The translations under genes were made by a program, and so were the position numbers. This document shows, piece by piece, positions 8,641 to 20,547 of a stretch of DNA of 64,000 bases (positions within the stretch are counted from its first letter, which is position 1; every line of letters starts with the position of its first letter). Source of the stretch: Methanosarcina acetivorans C2A (GTDB lineage Archaea > Halobacteriota > Methanosarcinia > Methanosarcinales > Methanosarcinaceae); the NCBI RefSeq assembly GCF_000007345.1, contig NC_003552.1, positions 682,001 to 746,000 on the forward strand. Direction: 5' to 3'. Below the pieces are notes generated by a model. That model had not been told where the DNA came from. It saw nothing but the letters and a program-made list of their open reading frames with translations, and did not search any database.

Positions 8641-10356
8641 ATGACCTTAAGTCCTGAAGATCTTAAAACAATAGAAAAATACGCCCTTCAAAATGCTGTA
8701 AAATACGAAAAAGCCCCTCAGTCCAAAGCTGTAATGGGCAAGGTAATGGGGGAGTGTCCCCAGCTGAGGGCCAATCCTGGGGCCGTCTCGACGGCACTTA
8801 AATCCATTGTTTCTGAAATCGCTAAAGGAAACCCCGAAGCCTGGAAAACCCGGCTGTCGGAAATTGCCCCCGAGCTAATAGAAGCCCTGAATGTAAAGAA
8901 AGAGCCTGAGAAGGGTTTAAAGCCCCTCGAAGGGGCAGAGCCCGGAAAAGTCGTAATGCGTTTTGCTCCGAACCCCAATGGGCCCGGGACCCTGGGCAGT
9001 GCAAGGGGTATGGTGGTCAATTCCGAGTACGTAAAGATGTATAAGGGCAAGTTTGTCCTGCGCTTTGACGATACCGATCCTGATATTAAGCGCCCCATGC
9101 TTGAAGCTTATGACTGGTACCTGGACGACTTCAAATGGCTCGGGGTCGTGCCTGACCGGGTTGTCTACGCTTCGGACCATTTCCCCATCTATTACGATTA
9201 TGCAAGAAAGCTGATCGAGATGGGCAAAGCCTATGTCTGTTTCTGTAAAGGGGAAGACTTCAAAAGGTTAAAGGACGCCAAGCAGGCCTGTCCGCACAGG
9301 GACACGAGCCCTGAAGAAAACCTCATGCACTGGGAAAAGATGCTTGCCGGGGAATATGAAGACCAGCAGGCAGTGCTCCGGATTAAGACCGATATCGAAC
9401 ATAAGGATCCTGCGCTGAGGGACTGGGGGGCATTCAGGATCAGAAAGATGTCCCACCCCCGCGCTGAAATCGGAAACAAATACGTTGTCTGGCCCCTTCT
9501 GGACTTTGCAGGCGCAATCGAAGACCATGAGCTCGGCATGACCCATATCATTCGGGGTAAAGACCTTATAGACAGCGAAAAGCGGCAGGGCTACATCTAC
9601 AAATACTTCGGCTGGACCTACCCGAAAACAACTCACTGGGGCAGGGTCAAGATCCACGAGTTCGGGAAGTTCAGCACGAGCAGCCTCAGGAAAGCCATTG
9701 AAGCCGGAGAATACAGCGGCTGGGATGACCCCAGGCTTCCCACAATAAGGGCAATCCGACGCCGTGGAATACAGGCTGAAGCCCTTAAAAAGTTCATGAT
9801 CGAAATGGGAGTCGGGATGACTGATGTGAGTATCAGTATGGAGTCCCTTTATGCCGAAAACCGCAAAATCGTGGACCCCGTTGCAAACAGGTACTTCTTT
9901 GTCTGGGCTCCTGTAGAACTGGAAATTGCAGGTATGGAGCCTACGGTTGCAAAACTTCCGCTCCACCCGACTGATCATTCCAGAGGTGTAAGGGAAATCG
10001 CCGTGGGAAATAAGGTGCTTGTCTGCGCTGAAGACGTTGAAAAGCTGGAACTTGGTTCCGTCATCCGCTTAAAAGATTTCTGCAACATCGAAATCACTTC
10101 CCTTTCCCCGCTTCAGGCAAAACACTCTGATGTCTCTCTCGAAGCCCTTAAAAAAGCAAAAGCAAAGATCGTCCACTGGGCTCCAGTTGACGGAATTTCT
10201 GTTAAAGTGCGCGGCCCAGAAGGCGATCTTGAAGGAATCGGAGAAAAAGGAATAGTGGGAGAACTTGACAAAATTGTACAGTTTGAACGTTTCGGCTTCT
10301 GCAGAATTGATGCCGTAAGCGAAGAAAAAGTTGTGGCGTACTTTGCCCACAAATGA
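8641..10356 (+). CDS. gltX: Glutamyl-tRNA synthetase, archaeal type
   Basis: A 571-residue class Ic synthetase that charges tRNA-Glu (and in archaea often tRNA-Gln, later amidated). I chose ATG 8641, which has AGGAGA 7-8 nt upstream, over an in-frame TTG at 8617. The archaeal/GlnRS-like architecture is visible: an N-terminal helical domain, catalytic Rossmann domain from about residue 100, and a C-terminal beta-barrel. The ATP signatures are divergent: the HIGH region reads APNPNGPGTLGSARG and the KMSKS region reads GKFSTSSLRK. LRFDDTDPDIKRP is conserved. It appears monocistronic. Confidence 0.95.
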   Translation: MTLSPEDLKTIEKYALQNAVKYEKAPQSKAVMGKVMGECPQLRANPGAVSTALKSIVSEIAKGNPEAWKTRLSEIAPELIEALNVKKEPEKGLKPLEGAEPGKVVMRFAPNPNGPGTLGSARGMVVNSEYVKMYKGKFVLRFDDTDPDIKRPMLEAYDWYLDDFKWLGVVPDRVVYASDHFPIYYDYARKLIEMGKAYVCFCKGEDFKRLKDAKQACPHRDTSPEENLMHWEKMLAGEYEDQQAVLRIKTDIEHKDPALRDWGAFRIRKMSHPRAEIGNKYVVWPLLDFAGAIEDHELGMTHIIRGKDLIDSEKRQGYIYKYFGWTYPKTTHWGRVKIHEFGKFSTSSLRKAIEAGEYSGWDDPRLPTIRAIRRRGIQAEALKKFMIEMGVGMTDVSISMESLYAENRKIVDPVANRYFFVWAPVELEIAGMEPTVAKLPLHPTDHSRGVREIAVGNKVLVCAEDVEKLELGSVIRLKDFCNIEITSLSPLQAKHSDVSLEALKKAKAKIVHWAPVDGISVKVRGPEGDLEGIGEKGIVGELDKIVQFERFGFCRIDAVSEEKVVAYFAHK

Positions 10357-10490
10357 TTAAGGGAAAATTTGCTTTCAATAACTAAGGGTAAATTTTATCC
10401 ACAAATAATTAAGGGAATAAAGAAGGGCAGGAAAAAGACAGAAAGGCTATCCCTTCCGTTTCCTTCTCTTTTTTCGATTTTAAATTAGTT

Positions 10491-11603
10491 TTATCTTTTC
10501 CGTTTCAGGATATAAGCCGCTCCTGTTGCCAGAACCGCAAGTCCCAGGCTAGGCCCGGGGGCTCCGTTTTCTTCTTCGGCCTCGGTTTCGGGAGTTTCCT
10601 CCCCTTCACCCGCAGTTTCGTTTACTTCTTCCGTTACCGCTTCAAGAGGGGTTTCAGTCACATTGGCTGCTCCTTCCCTGTCTTCCAGGCCCTGCTCGTA
10701 AGCTTCGGCATCCAGTTCGTTTTCGAGGGCTGTGACCGCAGCCGGGACTTTCGGATAAAGCGGGGAGTTGTCGGTCCCACCTCCGCTTACCTCGTATGAG
10801 GCATCGCATATCCCATTGCTGTTTTCATCCACGCAGGTCTCACTGTAGCCGGTGCCTTCAAGGTCTGCCCAGAAATTTCCGCCAATATACGGGCCCCGGA
10901 TAAGGTTACTTTTGGTTGAAAGGGTACTATGCCAGTTATTATCTGAATTTACGGTGTTTTCCTCGACATTTTCGGCGTTTTTGAAGTAGTTATTATAAAT
11001 GATGTTCTTGCTGCTCTCTTTAAGGGAGATTCCGTACTCGTAGTTGTAAGCGATGAGGTTGTCCTGGATCGTGTTTGAGTCCGAGCCTTCGAGCCTTATC
11101 CCGACTTCGTTCAGGGTCATGGTGTTGCCGTTTATGTTATTGGTCCCCGCATTCTGCAGCAGAATTCCGTATTCCGAGTTTTTTGCCAGGTTATTGTTGA
11201 TATAGCAGTTATTGACTCCTGTCAACAAAATCCCGGCTTTATTCGAGTCTTCGACTCCAAAGCCGCTGAAAGTCGCCCTGTCCGCAGTTATCTCCACGGC
11301 ACTTTCTGCAGGGTCCGCTGCCTTTACAATCGTATTCTCAGGGTTTCGCGAGTCCGACCAGATCCTGACCTGCTTGTTGATTTTGAGGTTTTCATTGTAA
11401 GTCCCCTGGCTCACAAAAATAGTATCTCCGTCGTTTGCGGCGTCCACTGCAGCCTGTATTGTGGCATAGCCCCCTTCTGCCTCAGGGTTCACGTTCAGGT
11501 TTGCTGCGGAAATGGCAGTGCATGTTGTGCATATGACTGCCAGGATAAATGCCACTGAGACGATTTTCAACGCCTGTAAATGCCTTTCTTTTATTCTTTC
11601 CAT
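10491..11603 (-). CDS. Secreted right-handed beta-helix (NosD-like) surface protein with C-terminal anchor
   Basis: A 370-residue protein. Residues 1-35 form a signal peptide (basic start, then ALKIVSVAFILAVICTT). Residues about 40-75 (GGYATIQAAVDAANDGDTIFVSQGTY) open a pectin-lyase-like fold and about 85-215 are NosD-type coils rich in NNxxxNxxGI patterns. An acidic Glu/Thr-rich stretch (about 285-345) leads to GAPGPSLGLAVLATGAAYILKRKR, a membrane segment with a basic tail resembling PGF-CTERM-type sorting signals. It is likely displayed on the cell surface. The ligand is unknown. Such proteins are abundant in Methanosarcina. A TATA-like TATATCTATTTAG lies upstream near 11655. Confidence 0.8.
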   Translation of the reverse strand: MERIKERHLQALKIVSVAFILAVICTTCTAISAANLNVNPEAEGGYATIQAAVDAANDGDTIFVSQGTYNENLKINKQVRIWSDSRNPENTIVKAADPAESAVEITADRATFSGFGVEDSNKAGILLTGVNNCYINNNLAKNSEYGILLQNAGTNNINGNTMTLNEVGIRLEGSDSNTIQDNLIAYNYEYGISLKESSKNIIYNNYFKNAENVEENTVNSDNNWHSTLSTKSNLIRGPYIGGNFWADLEGTGYSETCVDENSNGICDASYEVSGGGTDNSPLYPKVPAAVTALENELDAEAYEQGLEDREGAANVTETPLEAVTEEVNETAGEGEETPETEAEEENGAPGPSLGLAVLATGAAYILKRKR

Positions 11604-11990
11604 CTTTAGTTTCTCCCTTTACTTTTCCTTTTCTTTTGGTTTTTTTCATTAGGTTATATCTATTTAGAAACCGCTAAACTTCTTTTTTTCGAATTTAACC
11701 TCTTTTTCAGGAACGGATTTTTATCAGGTTTTCAAGAATGAATCCTGTTTATTTTTTAGGAGATAAGTCTTGCAATATTTTGTCAGGAAAAGAATTTTGT
11801 CCTGAAAAGATATATTTTTTGAATCACAATTTCTGAACAATCCTTCTTAAAAAGTAGGGTCCAAAGCTTGCAGGAGTGAAATTTGTCTAAAATAAACGCT
11901 GAGGATTTCCAGATTTTTTTGGTCAACCGGACATCTGCGCCTCTCAGGTCCAGAAATATAAATTGTGGCATAATGTTCTGAAGCCTCATC

Positions 11991-12075
11991 AGTCCTGAAA
12001 ACTAATAAGACCTGAAGTCTGATAAGGCCTGAAGCCTGATATGGACTGAAACCCGATGGGGACTGAAATCCGACC
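11991..12075. repeat. Degenerate 17-18-bp tandem repeat in a 587-bp spacer
   Basis: About five imperfect units built on GRCCTGAARYCYGATAWGG lie between the NosD-like gene and rpa. No gene is visible in 11604-12190. The spacer contains divergent promoters: a TATATCTATTTAG stretch for the minus-strand gene and CCCTTATATCTG near 12150 for rpa. Confidence 0.55.
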
Positions 12076-12190
12076 GCCTTTAAAGGTCCGTAGTTTCAAA
12101 TGCCTGCAGGCACAAAATAAAACCTAAAACCATAAACCTAAAACCCTTATATCTGAATCGTTTTATTATTGTCTCGAATGGAGGCTTAAA

Positions 12191-13543
12191 ATGGATGAGA
12201 AAATTGCGCCCCAACTTGAAGAGCTAACCAGGGCGCTTGGAGACCTTGAAAAAACCGGCATCCGGACAGAATTCGATAAACTTCTTGCTTATCGCGTCCC
12301 TCCGGAGCTTGCAAAGGAGAGTATCCTCCGAAAGTTTGGGGGAAAAAGAAAAATCCTGAAGGTAAAAGACCTTTCGGCTTCCCTGAAGAATATCGAAATA
12401 ACCGGCAGGATCCTGGACCTCGGGGAAAAGGCAATCCGCCCTCAGGAAGGGGTTCAGGAAAGTCCTTCCAGGTTGTACACCGGGGTTCTTGCAGATGAAA
12501 CGGGTTCGGTCATGTTTTCCTCCTGGAAGGAGCTTCCGGGTTCGATCGGAGATGTTCTCAATATCCGGAACGCCTATACCCGCCTCTGGCAGAACCGGAT
12601 AAGGCTATCCATAGGGGAGCAGTCTCTGGTATCTATAGTTCCCAATTCTTCCATTCCGCCGCTTTCCGAACTTTCCGAAAGCCCCGCAAAAAAATTGATT
12701 GATATAGGCGCTGCGGATTTCTCCGTAAGTACCGTTGCCTGCGTACTTCAGCTTTCTCACAGGGAAGTCCTGGTCAGGGGAAAGCAGTCTAAGGTGATTT
12801 CCGGCGTGCTTGCAGATGAGACTTCCAGACTGCCTTTCACCGCCTGGGTCGAACTTCCGGGCATCGACATTGGAAGCTTAATCCGGGTCGAAGGAGCCCA
12901 GATCCGCATGTTCAGGGGAATGCCTTCGATCAACCTCGTCAGCAGTACCAGAGTCTCTTTGGTCGGGCCTGAAGAAGCCGAAAAACTTGCTTTCACTTTC
13001 GAGTCCGCAGCAAAAGAACCTGCCCTCCTGAAAATTGAAGAAATCGCCTCAAGAGACAGCATGTTTGACGTAGCTACTGCAGGCAACGTTGTTTCGGTCA
13101 GGCCGGGGTCGGGAATAATTACCCGCTGCCCCGAATGCAGCCGCGTGGTCCAGAAAGGAAACTGCAGGGTGCACGGCAAGGTGGAAGGCATAAGGGACAT
13201 GCGGATCAAGGCCGTGCTGGACGACGGGACAGGGGCAATGTTCGTTATGTTTCCGAGGGAACTCGCTGAAACCATCTACGGAAAGACCCTTGAGGAAGCT
13301 GAACAGCTGATGTTTTCCGATATTTCCAAGGATGCGGTTTACGAAGACCTGAGAAGGTTCCTTACCGGGCGTTATCTTGCAGTGCGCGGGAATGCTTCAC
13401 AGGGGGAGTATGGGATTTCTTTTGTTGCGGAAAGCTCCTGGGTGCCTGAAGATGACCTTGCTGTCAGGGCAGTTGAGCTGCTACAAAGGCTCGGGCAGGA
13501 CGAAGAAGATTCCGGCTTCGAAGGAGGAATTAACCTTGCTTAA
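12191..13543 (+). CDS. rpa: Replication protein A homolog with OB folds and a zinc finger
   Basis: A 450-residue single-stranded-DNA-binding protein. Two OB folds are recognisable by their repeated motifs: TGVLADETGSVMFSSWKELPG (about 98-118) and SGVLADETSRLPFTAWVELPG (about 204-224). A third OB domain contains a zinc finger, CPECSRVVQKGNCRVHG (about 316-332). This arrangement matches the Methanosarcina RPA2/RPA3 type and not the four-OB RPA1. The ATG at 12191 follows GGAGG at 12180-12184. The downstream gene overlaps it by 8 nt, consistent with a stoichiometric complex. Confidence 0.9.
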   Translation: MDEKIAPQLEELTRALGDLEKTGIRTEFDKLLAYRVPPELAKESILRKFGGKRKILKVKDLSASLKNIEITGRILDLGEKAIRPQEGVQESPSRLYTGVLADETGSVMFSSWKELPGSIGDVLNIRNAYTRLWQNRIRLSIGEQSLVSIVPNSSIPPLSELSESPAKKLIDIGAADFSVSTVACVLQLSHREVLVRGKQSKVISGVLADETSRLPFTAWVELPGIDIGSLIRVEGAQIRMFRGMPSINLVSSTRVSLVGPEEAEKLAFTFESAAKEPALLKIEEIASRDSMFDVATAGNVVSVRPGSGIITRCPECSRVVQKGNCRVHGKVEGIRDMRIKAVLDDGTGAMFVMFPRELAETIYGKTLEEAEQLMFSDISKDAVYEDLRRFLTGRYLAVRGNASQGEYGISFVAESSWVPEDDLAVRAVELLQRLGQDEEDSGFEGGINLA

Positions 13544-14402
13544 GAGGGAAGTTGCAAAAAGGGTTTTTGCAAAGGAATTCGAAGCCTGCAGGGAGCTTGA
13601 GAAGTCCGCAAGGCAGGCGTCCGAACTCGCGGATTCGAAGTCCCCCAACCTGCTTATCAGCCCTCTGGGGCTTATTCTCAACCGGGTCTTTGTTGTCGGG
13701 GTGCTTACCGAACTCGACAGCATAGGCACGCAAAATGAAATGTGGAAAGCCAGGATTGTTGATCCTACAGGCGCTTTTACGGTATACGCAGGGCAATACC
13801 AGCCCGATGCATCCATTTTCTTTTCAATGGTCCGGGTCCCTATTTTCATAGCCCTTACCGGAAAAGCCAGAATTTACGAGCCCGAACCAGGTTCGGTTTT
13901 TATTTCTATCCGGGCAGAAGAGGCAAATGTTGTGGATGAAGAGATCCGCAATAGATGGGTTGTGGATACCGCAGAACAGAGCGTTGACAGGCTGGAGGCT
14001 TTTTCGGAAGCTCTTGAAGTCGGATACCGTGGAGAGGCCCTCAGGGAATACCTGCTTGAGAGGGGAGTTTCCGAAGAGTTTGCGGAGGGGATTTCTATTG
14101 CCCTTGAAAGGGAACGCTTCCCCCGGGAGTTTGCAAGACAGCTCAGGGCTTCTATCAGGGAAGGGCTTAAAGCTCTTGATTTTGAAGCCGAAGGCACTGC
14201 AGAAGCTGCCGACCAGAAGGAGTTCGTCCTTGAACTGCTCAGGGAAATGGGCGGAAACAAGGGAGTTGATTACGCTGCTTTTGTAGATAGTGCGGTCGCA
14301 AAAGGTGTCCCTGAAGAGGTAGTAGAGGAAGTTGTCCGCTCTCTTCTTGCGGGAGGGCAGTGTTACGAGCCCAGGATCGGGATCATAAGGCTTGTGGGTT
14401 GA
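13536..14402 (+). CDS. RPA-associated protein (COG3390-like)
   Basis: A 288-residue partner of archaeal RPA. I chose TTG 13536 because GGAGG (13523-13527) sits 8 nt upstream and because residues before it show no family character; a longer frame from 13377 lies entirely inside rpa. The start overlaps the rpa stop by 8 nt. An OB fold is visible (RVFVVGVLTELDSIGTQNEMWKARIVDPTGAF with continuation), followed by helical segments and a C-terminal winged-helix-like part (VDYAAFVDSAVAKGVPEEVVEEVVRSLL). Proteins of this type bind RPA and are encoded next to it in euryarchaea. Confidence 0.88.
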   Translation: MLKREVAKRVFAKEFEACRELEKSARQASELADSKSPNLLISPLGLILNRVFVVGVLTELDSIGTQNEMWKARIVDPTGAFTVYAGQYQPDASIFFSMVRVPIFIALTGKARIYEPEPGSVFISIRAEEANVVDEEIRNRWVVDTAEQSVDRLEAFSEALEVGYRGEALREYLLERGVSEEFAEGISIALERERFPREFARQLRASIREGLKALDFEAEGTAEAADQKEFVLELLREMGGNKGVDYAAFVDSAVAKGVPEEVVEEVVRSLLAGGQCYEPRIGIIRLVG

Positions 14403-14547
14403 CCTTACGGGCAGGACTTAAACGCTCCTGATGAGGAAAAATTTGCCACCAAAAAATGTGACAATGCTTAAGTGTGATTAAGTTATTTGATATCCTTTGT
14501 TAAAATTTAGCATCTCACGTTTATAGTATTTATCTGGAGAAATTGAC

Positions 14548-16119
14548 ATGAAAGTATTAGTCAGCGACTCACTCTCCAATGAAGGTTTGGAGATCCTAAA
14601 AGAGCACTTTACTGTTGACGTTAACACCGGTCTCTCCGAAGATGAGCTGGTGGAAAAGATCGGGGAATACGATGCCCTCGTAATACGCAGCGGCACCCAG
14701 GTTACTCAGAGAGTAATCGAGGCTGCTGACAACCTGAAGATTGTCGGAAGAGCGGGAGTCGGAGTCGACAATGTCGATGTGGACGCAGCCACAAAGAAAG
14801 GAATTATCGTGGCCAACGCTCCCGAAGGAAACATGATTTCGGCAGCAGAACACACAATTGGCATGATGATGGCGATGTCCAGGAATATCCCTCAGGCCAA
14901 TGCTTCCCTGAAAGGCAGGGAATGGAAGCGCAACAAGTTCATGGGCGTTGAGGTCAAGGGTAAGACTCTGGGAATTATAGGGCTCGGAAGAATCGGGTCT
15001 GAAGTTGCAAAGCGGGCTTCAGGGCTTGAGATGAACCTCATGGGATACGACCCCTTCATCTCCGAGAAGCGGGCTATGGAACTCGGAGTCAAGCTGGCTA
15101 CGGTTAATGAGATCTCAAAAGAGGCTGACTACATCACTGTGCACACTCCCCTTATCAAGGAGACCCGAAACATCCTCGATGACGAGCAGTTTGACCTCAT
15201 GAAGTCAGGAGTCAGGATACTCAACTGCGCACGCGGCGGTATTATCAATGAAGCAGCTCTGGTAAGAGCCCTCGAAAGCGGGAAGGTAGGCGGGGCAGCC
15301 CTGGACGTATTTGTCGAAGAGCCTCCTTTTGGCAGCCCTCTTCTCAACTTTGACAATGTTATCGTAACTCCTCACCTCGGAGCCTCCACCCAGGAAGCTC
15401 AGGTTAATGTTGCAATCGATATCGCCAAAGAAGTTGTTTCCGTCCTTACCGGCGGGCTTGCAAAGAATGCAATCAATATTCCGTCCGTAAAGCCCGAAGC
15501 TATGGCAGTCCTTGCCCCGTATATCAGGCTTGCAGAACTCATGGGCAAGATTGCAGGGCAGCTCGTGGACAGCAACTACGAAAAAGTAGAAATCGGGTAT
15601 AATGGGGAAATCTCAGGAAAAGATACCAGGCCCCTTACGGTTTCCGCCCTCAAAGGCCTGCTTGAGATGGCTCTCGGAGCCGGGGTAAACTATGTCAATG
15701 CCCCTGCCCTTGCGAAGTCCAGACAGATCGCAGTTGTGGAAAGCAAGTCCGAATCCGCAGAAGAGTATTCTTCCACTGTCAGCATCAAACTCTCCAGCGG
15801 AGAAACCGCAAAGCTGGTTGCAGGAACCGTTGTTGGAGATGAGCCCAAGATTGTTTCCATCGATGAGGACAGGGTAGACATTTTCCCTGCAGGCCGCATG
15901 ATCTTTGCCAAGCACATTAACAAGCCGAACGTTATCGGACCCTGCTGCATGGTGCTCGGGAAAAACAACATCAACATTTCAGGTATGCAGGTCGGCAGGT
16001 CAGAAGTCGGTGGCGTGACCATGATGGTCCTTAATGTGGACACCGATGTCTCCGATGCGATCCTTGATGAGGTCAGGCAGGTCCCAGGCATCCTCAATGC
16101 CAAGCTTGTGACCCTCTGA
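14548..16119 (+). CDS. serA: D-3-phosphoglycerate dehydrogenase
   Basis: A 523-residue type I enzyme, first step of the phosphorylated serine pathway. Domains in order: substrate/NAD catalytic domain with [15 protein letters not shown] (about 140-154), [13 protein letters not shown] and the catalytic His in TPHLGAST; an ASB (intervening) domain about 320-450; and a C-terminal ACT regulatory domain ([20 protein letters not shown] to the end) that usually binds serine for feedback inhibition. The ATG at 14548 follows TGGAGAAATTGAC. It is transcribed alone after a 145-bp spacer. Confidence 0.96.
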   Translation: MKVLVSDSLSNEGLEILKEHFTVDVNTGLSEDELVEKIGEYDALVIRSGTQVTQRVIEAADNLKIVGRAGVGVDNVDVDAATKKGIIVANAPEGNMISAAEHTIGMMMAMSRNIPQANASLKGREWKRNKFMGVEVKGKTLGIIGLGRIGSEVAKRASGLEMNLMGYDPFISEKRAMELGVKLATVNEISKEADYITVHTPLIKETRNILDDEQFDLMKSGVRILNCARGGIINEAALVRALESGKVGGAALDVFVEEPPFGSPLLNFDNVIVTPHLGASTQEAQVNVAIDIAKEVVSVLTGGLAKNAINIPSVKPEAMAVLAPYIRLAELMGKIAGQLVDSNYEKVEIGYNGEISGKDTRPLTVSALKGLLEMALGAGVNYVNAPALAKSRQIAVVESKSESAEEYSSTVSIKLSSGETAKLVAGTVVGDEPKIVSIDEDRVDIFPAGRMIFAKHINKPNVIGPCCMVLGKNNINISGMQVGRSEVGGVTMMVLNVDTDVSDAILDEVRQVPGILNAKLVTL

Positions 16120-16284
16120 TTCAAAAAATCTTCTGCTTCGGCACGGGATTAGAGCTGATTTCTGTGCCGGAGACATTTACTTTTCCAGGAATTCCTTATA
16201 TATGAAACGCGCTCGGGACGGACTCATATACTGTCCAGTCCTTCCATGTGCAGTTATTTTCCGATTATTTTTCGAGGTTCGTGA

Positions 16285-16803
16285 ATGGAAGAACTTAAAC
16301 GTGTTGTTTCGGCTCCTTTTAAGAAAAATCTTGTAGCTTCCCTCCCGGAAAAAGACTTTGAGTTTTCCCTTGCCTTTGACCTGAAATGGTTTTCTCCAAA
16401 GGTTGCTTCTGAGGTGAAGAGCCGCGCCCTTGAAGCAGGTCTGCTTTCCCTTAAAAACGGTGCCCTTTTTCCCGGTTTTGAGGTTGAAAGTGTCCGGCTT
16501 CCTCATGCGTACAAGCCACCGGAGGGTTTTCTCGAACTCAAAGAGAAACCCGGAAAACCGGGAAACTCTTCTGCGGGACGTCAAAAGGAAGACATATCCT
16601 TTGAACAGATCCTTGACTTCGTTTCCGCGGACACGGGCCTGAACCGGCAACGGCTTGTTGCCGAAATCAATTCCATGCAGGACCGGCTTTCTTATCTTGT
16701 GGACATCCGGATAGTGGCCTTAATTGTTGCAAAGAAGTTCGGATGCGATATAGACGGGGTAATCGGGAAGGTTTCGAAGGCGGTTCTTGGCTCTTCTTAT
16801 TAA
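16285..16803 (+). CDS. DUF2240-type euryarchaeal protein
   Basis: A 172-residue protein. The N-terminal half (LKRVVSAPFKKNLVASLPEKDFEFSLAFDLKWFSP over two segments) resembles a winged helix, and the C-terminal half (ILDFVSADTGLNRQRLVAEINSMQDRL) is helical. I recognise the pattern as DUF2240, a family of unknown function found in methanogens and related archaea. A GAGG lies 11 nt before the ATG and a TATA-like CTTATATATG lies at about 16196. No functional partner is adjacent. Confidence 0.75.
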   Translation: MEELKRVVSAPFKKNLVASLPEKDFEFSLAFDLKWFSPKVASEVKSRALEAGLLSLKNGALFPGFEVESVRLPHAYKPPEGFLELKEKPGKPGNSSAGRQKEDISFEQILDFVSADTGLNRQRLVAEINSMQDRLSYLVDIRIVALIVAKKFGCDIDGVIGKVSKAVLGSSY

Positions 16804-16882
16804 CGAAGCTATTCGTTTTTCTGGTGGGGACCGGAAGGTTTGGATGAGAGTGTGCCTGCAGGATAATTTTGTTTGGTGGGTT

Positions 16883-18535
16883 TCATAAATTGCTATGAAC
16901 TGTTTCCATAATCGGGGGCGCCGACATCTCCGGCGTAGTTATCTCTACATATGCGCCTGTTCCGGCATTATCCAGCTCTGCCATAATCTTATCCAGGTCG
17001 CCGCAGGTGGTAGCCTTCCTTATCACCCAGCCACTACAGCCAAGTGCCTCCGGCAATTTATGATATTGCCATTGTGCCAGGTCATTGTAACAGTAATCTA
17101 ACTTCCTGGATAGCATCCTTTCTATCAGGTAGCCGTGATTATTCAGCACGAAAATAATAGGTTTCAAGCCATAGCGGTAAAACTGGCTTACCTCCTGAGC
17201 AGTCATCTGGTGCGCCCCTTCTCCCGTTATAAGGATTACTCGCCTGTCCGGGGCAGCCAGTGCGGCCCCGAAGGAAGCCGGAGTAGCCCAGCCTATCGCA
17301 CCCCAGAGCGTCTGGCTGTGGAGCCTGGCTCCTTCAGGTAAAAATACTGGCAGTAAGCCATAGAAAGATGTGCCTGAGTCCGCTATGATGATATCGTCAG
17401 GCTTAAAAAATTTCGTGCAGCTCGCGTACAGGTAATCAGCAGTTATCGGGCTGCCGGCATCTACTTCTGGCGTTGCGGGCTGCCTGGCCGCAGGTCCCCT
17501 GATATCAGTACGCTTACGAAGTCTTCTGGCGAGTTCCTCCAGCACATCGGACATTTTCAGATTGGTATAACCGGCATATCCTATATGGACATCGTAAGGC
17601 ACGATACTGATGATGCGGTCTCTGTCCAGTTTTGCCGTGAACATGCCCGTATTAACATCAAACAGAATAGTGCCTATAGTAAGTACGCAGTCGCAGGATT
17701 CCACGAACTCCCTGATTTCGGGATTCACAAGCTGTCCCATATATAGTCCGAGATAGGAGGGATTAGTTTCGTCGATTACTGATTTATCCATCGGCATGGT
17801 CACATAAGGCAAGCCCGAAGCATTAACAACTTCAGTGGTCAGGTCCTTGAGCCCGAAGCGGTCAACAAAGATACCCGGTATAATACAGGCTTTCTCTGCA
17901 CCAGATAACCTGTTTATAATGGTTGAGACTGCTTCTTCCAGTACTTCAGGGTCGCTTTTTACAGGTACGTTTGCCGGTGCCTGGGAAGATAAGATCTTTT
18001 CATGCACATGTGAGATGTTTTCATGTACATAGTCGTGAGGTATGGCAATGTAGACTGGACGGCGGTATCCCAGGGCTGCCGCAATGACGCGCTCGACTTC
18101 TTGAATGCAGTTTCCCGGGGTGAGCATTGTCTTAGCACATACTGCCGGCGTAGCCATGGTCATGAACTGATCGAACTCTCCGTTGCCAAACGTATGATGT
18201 ACTAAGGCATTTCTTTCCTGAACCGGCGTTGCCGGCATTCCGACAATATGGAACACCAGATTGTGCTCCGCGTAAGAGCCTGCTATGCCGCATAGTGCGG
18301 ATAATTCCCCCACCCCAAAGGTAGTGGACAGCGCTGACATGCCATTGATACGGGCATAACCGTCGGCAGCATAAGCAGCGTTTAGCTCATTACAACAGCC
18401 TATCCATCGCAGCTCTTTATCATCACAAATGGCGTTATTGATGGGAAATGCATAGTCCCCTGGCACACCGAAAATGTCCCTGATGCCCAGCTGCTTTAAT
18501 CGATTCAGAAGATATTGAATAACTGTCTCAGGCAT
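16883..18535 (-). CDS. Pyruvate/indolepyruvate decarboxylase-like ThDP enzyme
   Basis: A 550-residue thiamine-diphosphate enzyme with the full PDC/IPDC architecture. The N-terminal PYR domain has the activating Glu in CCNELNAAYAADGYAR (about residue 49). The double-histidine motif LVHHTFGNGEFDQF (about 114) is a hallmark of 2-keto acid decarboxylases and is absent from acetolactate synthase. The C-terminal PP domain carries GEGAHQMTAQEV ending in FVLNNHGYLIE, with GEG in place of the usual GDG. The product would be an aldehyde plus CO2 from a 2-oxo acid. Base composition and codon choice look unlike the flanking genes, and it lies alone on the minus strand, so lateral acquisition is likely. 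The substrate is not determinable. Confidence 0.85.
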   Translation of the reverse strand: MPETVIQYLLNRLKQLGIRDIFGVPGDYAFPINNAICDDKELRWIGCCNELNAAYAADGYARINGMSALSTTFGVGELSALCGIAGSYAEHNLVFHIVGMPATPVQERNALVHHTFGNGEFDQFMTMATPAVCAKTMLTPGNCIQEVERVIAAALGYRRPVYIAIPHDYVHENISHVHEKILSSQAPANVPVKSDPEVLEEAVSTIINRLSGAEKACIIPGIFVDRFGLKDLTTEVVNASGLPYVTMPMDKSVIDETNPSYLGLYMGQLVNPEIREFVESCDCVLTIGTILFDVNTGMFTAKLDRDRIISIVPYDVHIGYAGYTNLKMSDVLEELARRLRKRTDIRGPAARQPATPEVDAGSPITADYLYASCTKFFKPDDIIIADSGTSFYGLLPVFLPEGARLHSQTLWGAIGWATPASFGAALAAPDRRVILITGEGAHQMTAQEVSQFYRYGLKPIIFVLNNHGYLIERMLSRKLDYCYNDLAQWQYHKLPEALGCSGWVIRKATTCGDLDKIMAELDNAGTGAYVEITTPEMSAPPIMETVHSNL

Positions 18536-20121
<1,586 letters not shown>

Positions 20122-20128
20122 TGGGTGA

Positions 20129-20539
<411 letters not shown>

Positions 20540-20547
20540 GGAAAAAT

